Notes under the pieces: generated by a model | What the model was told of the DNA's origin: nothing | What the model saw: only the letters and a program-made list of their open reading frames with translations | Databases searched by the model: none | Origin: Deltaproteobacteria bacterium | GTDB taxonomy: Bacteria; Desulfobacterota; Syntrophia; Syntrophales; UBA5619 | Direction of reading: 5' to 3' | Length of the DNA: 11,219 nucleotides | NCBI GenBank assembly: GCA_026388345.1 | Contig: JAPLJY010000014.1 | Location: 1 to 11,219 of the forward strand | Made by a program: the position numbers and the translations under genes | Part shown: one piece after another, positions 6,255-11,219 of the stretch | Position numbering within the stretch: position 1 is the first letter of the stretch | Layout: every line of letters starts with the position of its first letter

Positions 6255-7832
6255 GTGAATACGAGAATCATTCCTATAGGGGTATGCTGTGTTGGTTTCC
6301 TCTTGGTTGTTTATCTGATGTCCGGTTGCGCGGGAACGCCAAAAACACTGAACCAGCTCGATCAACTGAATACGAATGAACTTAAGCGCGAATTGAAATG
6401 GGCTGAGAGATTAAAGCCAACTTACGTAATGTGGCAGGGTCAGGGTAGACGCTTTTTCAAGGAATCTACGTTCACTCGTGATGAATACGTGGCATATATC
6501 CAACAACGGCTATACGCTTCAAGCCAAACGGACAATACCACATACAAGGAACAGCCGAAAATTTCGGTTTCTACTTCGTCACCTCAGGTAAAAGCGCAAT
6601 ATGATTTCCCCGATGACTCAAATACTATTTGGAACCAATTAATAGTAGAGACCGCTAACGAACAATCTAAAAGAATGGTTGCCAAGAATAAAGAATCTCT
6701 TATCAGAATAAAGCATCTGGGATTCTACATAATCAGTAATGAAAACAATGAATTTGAAATACCATCAAATGGAATTGAACCTGATACAAAAAAATATGGT
6801 CTAAAAAGCGGTGATATAATTCTCGATGTTGACAATATTCATTTTAAAGATAGAAAATCTCTAATGGACTATTTGGGTGATAAACAAGAAGGGGAAACAG
6901 CAAATATAAAAATTAAAAGATTGGGGAACATTTTATACATAAAAGAGCTAACTTTAAAATCAGATTATATTTTCAGTGATATTCTTATGATATTAAGAGA
7001 AATATGGAAAGGAAAAATGATAAATTTAGCAATAATTACAGATGTTAAATACATAAATACACTTTTGCTCTCCGATCAAAATCGTTTTAATAACATTATG
7101 GCTAATATTAGAAAATCACAGCAAGCAGAGATACTATCTATGTTTGAAAATAGCTTTTCACGGTTATCATTTGTTGAAAAGGGATTTACACTCATTGATC
7201 GTAATAAAACAGATTTGATTCTAAACGAACTCAAGTTTCAAAGTTCAGGTCTAATATCAGATGAAAGTCAGATGAAACTTGGTAGGATGATCGGCGTGAA
7301 CCGCTTATTCTTTGCTGAAGTTGAAGGGGATATGAGTCCGATTTCACCTCGTTTGACATTAAGGAATAAATGGGTGGATGTTGAATCTGGTAAGATCATA
7401 GCAACTGCTCGTTACCATTTAGATAATGAAATGTGGGAGAAAGTCGTCGATTGGATTGTTTATAATGACAGTTTTTTTGAAATTACCCGATTAAGAAAAG
7501 ACTTCATTGAAGAATACAATAAGATAAACGCTTACACGGATAGATATGCCGTTTACAGAGAGTTAACAGAAACCTGTATCCCTAAACTCACCAGGGTTAT
7601 CCAAAATCTTAGCATGCTGAACCCAATAACAAAAGAGCTCAAGGAAATTCATGGGATATGTTTGGATGGGGATAATAAGTTTCGTGATTATCTTCTGATA
7701 ATGGCAAATTCTATGAAAAATAATGACCGAAATAAATTCAATGAGGCGGAAAATGTTCGGCAGAAAGCAGTTTACAATCAGGATCTATGTAAAAAGATGT
7801 ATTATGAATTTGGCAGTAACATTATAAAATAA
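6255..7832 (+). CDS. lipoprotein with PDZ-like and CsgG-like domains
   Basis: The 525-residue protein starts with a lipoprotein signal: hydrophobic IIPIGVCCVGFLLVVYL and a lipobox MSGC, giving lipidated Cys25 and export to the periplasmic side of a membrane. A PDZ-like domain spans about 152-235 (HLGFYI near the start, YGLKSGDIILDVDNIHFKD at 181-199). A CsgG-like domain spans about 285-390: GFTLIDRNKTDLILNELKFQ, SSGLISDESQMKLGRMIGVN, then WVDVESGKIIATARY, matching the FxVVDR...L.EQKLQLSGL...KLGKLLGAD...VDVETG pattern of CsgG-related lipoproteins. The last 130 residues look helical. CsgG is an outer-membrane secretion pore, but many CsgG-fold lipoproteins are not pores; this one is much longer and carries a PDZ. 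The start is GTG 6255, 7 bases after a GGGGG. Codons are A/T-rich, unlike the flanking genes, suggesting transfer. Domain calls are by eye. Confidence 0.7.
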   Translation: MNTRIIPIGVCCVGFLLVVYLMSGCAGTPKTLNQLDQLNTNELKRELKWAERLKPTYVMWQGQGRRFFKESTFTRDEYVAYIQQRLYASSQTDNTTYKEQPKISVSTSSPQVKAQYDFPDDSNTIWNQLIVETANEQSKRMVAKNKESLIRIKHLGFYIISNENNEFEIPSNGIEPDTKKYGLKSGDIILDVDNIHFKDRKSLMDYLGDKQEGETANIKIKRLGNILYIKELTLKSDYIFSDILMILREIWKGKMINLAIITDVKYINTLLLSDQNRFNNIMANIRKSQQAEILSMFENSFSRLSFVEKGFTLIDRNKTDLILNELKFQSSGLISDESQMKLGRMIGVNRLFFAEVEGDMSPISPRLTLRNKWVDVESGKIIATARYHLDNEMWEKVVDWIVYNDSFFEITRLRKDFIEEYNKINAYTDRYAVYRELTETCIPKLTRVIQNLSMLNPITKELKEIHGICLDGDNKFRDYLLIMANSMKNNDRNKFNEAENVRQKAVYNQDLCKKMYYEFGSNIIK

Positions 7833-7930
7833 ACGACACTTTGAAGCTTCTTCGTAGAGTAGCCTCATAGTGTAACCCCCTTTTTACTGAACGGACACCT
7901 GGGATTTGAAAATAAGCGAGGAAGTAATTC
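7833..7930. other. short intergenic stretch with an IS-end-like sequence
   Basis: Between the two A+T-rich genes, 7871-7899 reads TGTAACCCCCTTTTTACTGA followed by ACGGACACC. This looks like the terminal sequence of some IS3-type insertion sequences. No transposase or matching inverted copy is in the window, so this is a resemblance only. GAGGAAG at 7918-7924 is the ribosome-binding site of the next gene. Confidence 0.25.
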
Positions 7931-8545
7931 ATGGATGCCAACCTTATTGATTATATCAATCGTTATCTTAGAACCTATATAAAAACGAAGAGGGATGGCG
8001 TTCTTAATTCACTCAGTGTTGCCTTGAAAGAAGAGAAGTCAGATCAAATAAAAATAGAACTAATGGCTTCTGCCCTGTGGATTCGTGTAGACATGGAGTT
8101 GCTTTTTAGGGCAGTATTTTGGGCAGACCTTGAAGAGGATCAATTGCGTGCTCGAATACAGTCTGATCAAAAGGATATTCTACAGAAAATTAAGGACCGT
8201 CTAGAACTTAAGGATGCTAAAAAAATTGATGGTCTCTTGACCGAAGTAACGAATAGGCAAAAGAGCCTGCCCACTGTAAATAAACAAATTGAAAACAATG
8301 CTGAAATCTTAAAAAAAGACATCTGGCATAAAGAAATACTTCGAACTTTATATGGTGCTTTTTATGGCAGACTATCCAAGTTAGCACATCCAGACCCATA
8401 CTTTACATTCTGGGATGAAAATCTTATTGTGACAGAGGGAGACGAAATAATCCGAATGCTTTCTTCATGTGCCAAAGAAATCGACAGAGAATGGTGCGAT
8501 TTAAAAAAAGAATCACTTCACTTAAAAAATTTGAATAAGACCTAA
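7931..8545 (+). CDS. hypothetical helical protein, 204 residues, in the A+T-rich island
   Basis: I do not recognise this protein with confidence. ATG 7931 has a good Shine-Dalgarno (GAGGAAG, 6 bases away). It is predicted mostly helical: a hydrophobic amphipathic stretch at 41-65 (IELMASALWIRVDMELLFRA), a charged coiled-coil-like middle (about 68-130), and a C-terminal patch with RTLYGAFYGRLSKLAHPDP at 138-156. That Y..LS...HP pattern recalls DUF5677-like or abortive-infection-associated helical proteins, but this is a weak impression. There is no signal peptide or clear membrane span, so it is likely cytoplasmic. Its A/T-rich codons match the upstream lipoprotein gene, 98 bases away, and not the G+C-rich flanks, so the two may have arrived together. 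A defence or accessory role is speculation. Confidence 0.7.
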   Translation: MDANLIDYINRYLRTYIKTKRDGVLNSLSVALKEEKSDQIKIELMASALWIRVDMELLFRAVFWADLEEDQLRARIQSDQKDILQKIKDRLELKDAKKIDGLLTEVTNRQKSLPTVNKQIENNAEILKKDIWHKEILRTLYGAFYGRLSKLAHPDPYFTFWDENLIVTEGDEIIRMLSSCAKEIDREWCDLKKESLHLKNLNKT

Positions 8546-8660
8546 AAGCAACTATGCTAACCTTAAACTCGTAATCTTCATTACTCATCATATAATGTCT
8601 GTCAACAGTTGTAGATACCGCCAATAACCGGCACATTTCATTTTTTTCGATCGCTCCTGA

Positions 8661-8846
8661 GCAGTACGGGTTGAAAGGTGCTACCCAGGTGCTTCAACCC
8701 CCAATCTTGACTCTAATAAATGGTTGACCCATGTCGCCATTGCCGAGGTTGCCCTACGTTTGGTAAACAAGTTCACCGCATTCCCGCCGGCCCACAACCT
8801 TCACCCCCTTGTGCAGGTAGGTTTCACTTCCGCCGTAGATCAATGA
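8661..8846 (+). pseudogene. possible gene remnant: startless ORF fragment
   Basis: Reading from just after TGA 8658-8660 to TGA 8844-8846 gives 61 sense codons without ATG. The translation includes THVAIAEVALRLVNKF and an AHNLHPLVQVGF stretch, which reads more like protein than the other frames. The only late start option is TTG 8724. It may be a broken coding remnant or spurious translation of a non-coding mobile-element segment. Confidence is low. Confidence 0.2.
8668..8700. repeat. inverted repeat with internal direct repeat
   Basis: GGGTTGAA (8668-8675) and TTCAACCC (8693-8700) form an 8-bp stem around a 17-base loop. AGGTGCT occurs twice, beginning in and just after the loop entry, about 11 bases apart. 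It lies at the point where composition returns to G+C-rich, so it could be a border structure of the island or a terminator-like element for the upstream gene. Confidence 0.35.
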
Positions 8847-8890
8847 GGGCTTCATCGCTGAATCACCGGCAAGGGTGCGGGATTAAGGAA

Positions 8891-8928
8891 GGCCATCGCG
8901 GGCAGGTTGTGAAGAAGGGGGCATGGCC
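8891..8928 (-). terminator. weak terminator-like inverted repeat after the minus-strand gene
   Basis: On the minus strand, 18 bases after the membrane protein's stop, GGCCAT and ATGGCC form a 6-bp stem with a long 26-base loop, followed by TTCCTT. The loop is long and the T-tract poor, so the call is tentative. Confidence 0.2.
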
Positions 8929-8945
8929 GTGTGAAGGGGGGCTGA

Positions 8946-9794
8946 CTATTCTGCGGTGATATCGAAGATTTTTGTGACCTTTGTCCCGTTATCGTCCTCA
9001 ACGGCGGCGCCGAAGCGAATGGATCCCTTCTGGTCCGGTTGGAGGAGCCATGAGATCTTTCCTGAACGCTCGTCGATGGTCATGCCCGGAACAAGGGGGG
9101 CCTCCAGGCTGAAGGCGACCCGGTCGCCGTCGGGAGCGGCGCCGACCAGTTGCAGCTCAATGGGTTCTCCGGTTTTTCTGGCCTGGCGCATGGTCTTCAG
9201 TTCAAGCGACGGGGGGACGCTGTGGATGGCGACCAGCGGACTCTCCACCGCGAGGCCGTTGGTGCTGCCGTCATTGGGCGTGACGGTGACGGTGATGAGA
9301 TCCCCTTTTTTGAAGGGCGACAGAATCAAGGTGTCCCCCGTCGCCTCCTCGATGACCCGGTCATTCACCTTCCATCGATAGGTGTAGATGAGCCGTTCGG
9401 GGGCGTTTGGCGCGACTGCGACCTCTGCCTTCAGGGTGTCCATCCGGGAGGGACGGGGGGGCTGCAGGCTGATGGTCTGAATGAAGGCAAGCCCATTTTC
9501 CGGTATCCTGGCATCCGGTGAGGCGGCGGATGCCGGCGATTGGCCGTTCGCGGTCCTCGTGGTTCCCGTGGACCCGGGTGGGTGCGTCGCTCGCGGCGCT
9601 TCTCTCTGAGCGGGTGCAAGCATGAACCAGGCGATGAAAACGATCAAAATGGCCGCTCCGCCGAAAGTCCAGATCCGCGGGGGCAGAGACGCCGCTCCTT
9701 TCCGGATCTTGTCCATCCATCGCGCTTTTGGTGTCGTTTCCTCCACCGGTTCCATATATTTTTTAGGTGGTGGATGAGGCATTGTTTTTTTCAT
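8946..9794 (-). CDS. single-pass membrane protein with Ig/cadherin-like extracytoplasmic region
   Basis: The 282-residue protein has a basic cytoplasmic N-terminus (1-40), one membrane span at about 41-60 (IWTFGGAAILIVFIAWFMLA), a Pro/Ala/Thr-rich linker (61-105) and an extracytoplasmic region of two beta-rich units. The first (about 118-195) has YTYRWKVND, LSPFKKGDLITVTVTPNDG and a closing PPSLE, a pattern I associate with deltaproteobacterial Ig-like repeats. The second (about 196-282) resembles a dystroglycan/cadherin-like fold (MTIDERSGKISWLLQ). Function is unknown; envelope anchoring or protein binding is likely. The start at 9794 has no Shine-Dalgarno, but a strong promoter lies so close that the mRNA may be leaderless; Met5 is the alternative start. 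It is transcribed opposite to all its neighbours and is G+C-rich like the host. Confidence 0.8.
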   Translation of the reverse strand: MKKTMPHPPPKKYMEPVEETTPKARWMDKIRKGAASLPPRIWTFGGAAILIVFIAWFMLAPAQREAPRATHPPGSTGTTRTANGQSPASAASPDARIPENGLAFIQTISLQPPRPSRMDTLKAEVAVAPNAPERLIYTYRWKVNDRVIEEATGDTLILSPFKKGDLITVTVTPNDGSTNGLAVESPLVAIHSVPPSLELKTMRQARKTGEPIELQLVGAAPDGDRVAFSLEAPLVPGMTIDERSGKISWLLQPDQKGSIRFGAAVEDDNGTKVTKIFDITAE

Positions 9795-9800
9795 GGCAGC

Positions 9801-9829
9801 AATATAAGCAAAACCAGCCCACGTGTCAA
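9801..9829 (-). promoter_or_regulatory. sigma70-type promoter for the membrane protein gene
   Basis: On the minus strand, TTGACA (9829-9824) is separated by exactly 17 bases from TATATT (9806-9801). This is a perfect -35 and a five-of-six -10 at ideal spacing. A start seven bases downstream would fall on 9794, the A of the gene's ATG, predicting a leaderless transcript and explaining the absent Shine-Dalgarno. Confidence 0.65.
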
Positions 9830-9832
9830 GGA

Positions 9833-9867
9833 GTCAACAGAGGGGTGTCAACAGAGGGGTCAACAGA
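9833..9867. repeat. tandem 14-bp direct repeats beside the promoter
   Basis: GTCAACAGAGGGGT occurs twice back to back (9833-9846 and 9847-9860). A partial third copy, GTCAACAGA, overlaps the end of the second (9859-9867). A related GTCAA at 9825-9829 is the complement of the -35 box. The array lies just upstream of the minus-strand promoter and about 70 bases before the dehydratase gene on the + strand, so it may be an operator serving either direction, or a small tandem duplication. Confidence 0.6.
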
Positions 9868-9933
9868 TATCACCAACACATCCTTGCCGCGGCGGGGGAT
9901 TTCTGTTATGAGGGCATCGAGGTAAACGCGGAT

Positions 9934-10350
9934 ATGGACATTGAGGCGCTGATTCCTCACCGGGACCGGATGCGGCTGATCGGCAAGGCGCTGGCCGTCG
10001 ATGACGACGGGGCGGCGGCCTCGTCCGTCGTTACGGAGGACTGGCCGCTCTACCGCGACGGGGCCGTCGATGCGCTGGTGACGATTGAGCTCGTCGCTCA
10101 GACGGCGGCTCTTCTCGAGGGGTGGAAACGACAGCAATCCAAGCGGGGCGGGACCAAGGGCTGGCTGGTGGGAATCAAGGGGGCCGATTTCCGTCTGCCG
10201 CGCATTCCCCTGTCCGCCACACTGATCACCGAGGTCCGGAGGGATTACGCCCTGGAAGGCTATGCCGTTTTTGAAGGAACGGTGCGCCTGGGGACGGAGG
10301 TGGTGGCCGTCGTCAGCATCCAGGTTTTTCGCGCGGAAGAGAACGCCTGA
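9934..10350 (+). CDS. ApeP/FabZ-like hotdog 3-hydroxyacyl-ACP dehydratase
   Basis: The 138-residue single-hotdog protein opens with MDIEALIPHRDRMRLIGKAL; the PHR at 8-10 is the hallmark of ApeP-like dehydratases (LPHRPPMLLLDRV type). VTIELVAQTAALLEG at 49-63 matches the central IEYMAQ helix (Glu52, Gln56). KGWLVGIKGADFRLPRIPL at 75-93 and YAVFEGTVRLG at 110-120 are the following strands. The expected role is dehydration of beta-hydroxyacyl-ACP in polyene-like or fatty-acid synthesis. I chose ATG 9934, with GAGG about 10 bases upstream, because the in-frame ATG at 9823 would add 37 residues encoded partly by the promoter-side tandem repeats. An acyl-CoA dehydrogenase gene follows after 29 bases. 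It may belong with the KS/thioesterase genes at the left of the window. Confidence 0.8.
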   Translation: MDIEALIPHRDRMRLIGKALAVDDDGAAASSVVTEDWPLYRDGAVDALVTIELVAQTAALLEGWKRQQSKRGGTKGWLVGIKGADFRLPRIPLSATLITEVRRDYALEGYAVFEGTVRLGTEVVAVVSIQVFRAEENA

Positions 10351-10379
10351 AAGATTTCACAAAAGAGACGACCAACACC

Positions 10380-11219
10380 ATGGAACTGATTCCCTATCAA
10401 GAGGAACATCGCATCTTCCGTCAGACCCTGCGGGCGTTTCTGGCCAGAGAGATCATTCCCTTCGTGGAGGAGTGGGAAGATGCCGGGATCGTGCCCCGCA
10501 GCGCGTGGAAGAAGATGGGAGGGCACGGATTCCTGTGCCCGGATGTTCCGGAGGCCTATGGGGGGGCGGGGGCGGACTTCCTCTATACGGTAATCGTGGT
10601 GGAGGAGATGACGCGCACCAACCACTGCGGGCTTTCCGCCCGGTTGCACGGCAACGTCGTCGTCCCCTATATCACCGCCTTTGCCACGGAGGAACAGAAA
10701 CAACGCTACCTTCCCCGTTGCGTCTCCGGGGATTGCATCACGGCGATCGCCATGTCCGAGCCCCAGGCGGGCAGTGACCTAAGCGCCATCCGGACGACGG
10801 CGACGGAAGAGGGGGACGCCTTCATCCTGAACGGCCAGAAGACGTTCATCAGCAACGCAATCAACGGCGACCTCTTCGTCGTGGCCGCCCGCGATCCGGG
10901 GGTGGACAATCCCCATGCGGCCATCGATCTGTATCTCGTGGAGGCGGACACGCCGGGGTTTGTCAAAGGGAAGCGTCTCCGCAAGGTCGGCTGGCGCAGT
11001 CAGGACACGGCGGAGCTGTTCTTCACGGATTGCCGGATTCCCCGGACCAACCGCCTGGGCGAGAAGGGGACGGGTTTCAAAAAGCTCATGCGGAACCTGC
11101 AGCCGGAGCGGCTGGTGCTGGCCATCAGCGCCGTCGCGGCGGCGGAGATGGTCTTCGAGATGACCCTCGCGTACTGCCGGCAGCGGACGGCCTTCGGGAA
11201 AAGCTTGAGCCGGTTTCAG
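10380..11219 (+). CDS. acyl-CoA dehydrogenase, N-terminal 280 residues (3' end outside window)
   Basis: The frame from ATG 10380 is open to the window end. The helical N-terminal domain (about 1-120) has EAYGGAGAD at 59-66. The FAD/substrate signature AMSEPQAGSDL is at 124-134, and the beta domain includes GQKTFISNA at 152-160. QDTAELFFTDCRIP and LGEKGTGF span 208-233, and the C-terminal helical domain begins with QPERLVLAISAVAAAEM, then YCRQRTAFGKSL (265-276). These are standard for about 380-residue acyl-CoA dehydrogenases, which oxidise acyl-CoA to trans-2-enoyl-CoA with FAD. The catalytic base, usually a C-terminal-domain glutamate, lies beyond the window, so chain specificity cannot be judged. 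The gene is 29 bases after the dehydratase with only a weak ribosome-binding stretch. In this setting it may introduce or tune double bonds in the lipid product, or serve ordinary beta-oxidation. Confidence 0.9.
   Translation, partial: MELIPYQEEHRIFRQTLRAFLAREIIPFVEEWEDAGIVPRSAWKKMGGHGFLCPDVPEAYGGAGADFLYTVIVVEEMTRTNHCGLSARLHGNVVVPYITAFATEEQKQRYLPRCVSGDCITAIAMSEPQAGSDLSAIRTTATEEGDAFILNGQKTFISNAINGDLFVVAARDPGVDNPHAAIDLYLVEADTPGFVKGKRLRKVGWRSQDTAELFFTDCRIPRTNRLGEKGTGFKKLMRNLQPERLVLAISAVAAAEMVFEMTLAYCRQRTAFGKSLSRFQ

Larger units (their letters stand above)
8546..8945. other. gene-poor right border of the A+T-rich island
   Basis: No convincing gene lies in these 400 bases. A T-run (8638-8647) follows the 204-residue gene but lacks a good stem before it. 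Composition returns to G+C-rich at about 8650. The rest holds a hairpin (8668-8700) and a startless ORF fragment (8661-8846), and ends with an inverted repeat (8891-8928) after the convergent minus-strand gene. The G+C-rich part looks like mobile-element or gene debris, which I cannot identify. Confidence 0.5.

Noticed and set aside
6158..6379. 73-codon + strand ORF before and across the lipoprotein start
   Set aside because: It overlaps the lipoprotein signal peptide out of frame; the GTG-started frame has a clear signal and lipobox.
8720..8959. 79-codon + strand ORF in the island border
   Set aside because: Arg/Gly/Cys-rich shadow-like composition, no ribosome-binding site, and it runs into the 3' end of the convergent gene.
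9823..9933. 37-residue N-terminal extension of the ApeP-like dehydratase
   Set aside because: It is encoded by the tandem repeats and promoter region, while the family N-terminus starts at MDIEALIPHR.
1..11219. CRISPR array, tRNA or rRNA genes, canonical parS site
   Set aside because: I looked for spaced direct repeats, cloverleaf-like segments and TGTTTCACGTGAAACA-type palindromes by eye and found none; a tRNA or covariance-model scan could still reveal something subtle.

Overview
The window is G+C-rich bacterial DNA with an A+T-rich insert in its middle. Compact same-strand lipid genes, an anaerobe-style B12-binding radical SAM enzyme and a palindromic 'GTCATTCCGG...' interspersed repeat suggest a deltaproteobacterium-like organism (Desulfobacterota or Syntrophia type). 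No rRNA or other taxonomic marker is present, so this is an inference only.

Left block, 1-5011, all on +: the tail of one beta-ketoacyl synthase (KS), a complete second KS with its catalytic Cys-His-His set, a hotdog acyl thioesterase, a stand-alone polyketide-synthase-type double-hotdog dehydratase, and a PlsY-family glycerol-3-phosphate acyltransferase. These five genes overlap or nearly touch and look like one operon. A palindromic, MITE-like repeat with near-perfect terminal inverted repeats (3391-3548) separates them from a B12-binding-domain radical SAM enzyme. Together they could elongate and dehydrate an acyl chain, release or transfer it, and chemically modify it. That fits an unusual membrane lipid or a polyene/ladderane-like secondary lipid, but the product cannot be read from the sequence.

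Middle block, 5012-8945: an orphan ParB-family protein without ParA follows, still in G+C-rich sequence. Composition then drops sharply. The A+T-rich stretch (about 5940-8650) holds a large lipoprotein with a PDZ-like domain and a CsgG-like domain, and an unrecognised 204-residue helical protein. Both use A/T-rich codons unlike every neighbour, so this is probably an acquired island. A 400-base gene-poor stretch with a hairpin and a startless ORF fragment lies at its right edge.

Right block, 8946-11219: a minus-strand single-pass membrane protein with Ig/cadherin-like extracytoplasmic domains is driven by a strong-looking promoter whose predicted transcript begins at the start codon. Tandem 14-bp repeats lie next to this promoter. 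On the + strand follow an ApeP/FabZ-like hotdog dehydratase and an acyl-CoA dehydrogenase cut by the window end, so acyl-chain chemistry resumes here. The two lipid segments may be one larger locus split by the insert, or two separate operons.
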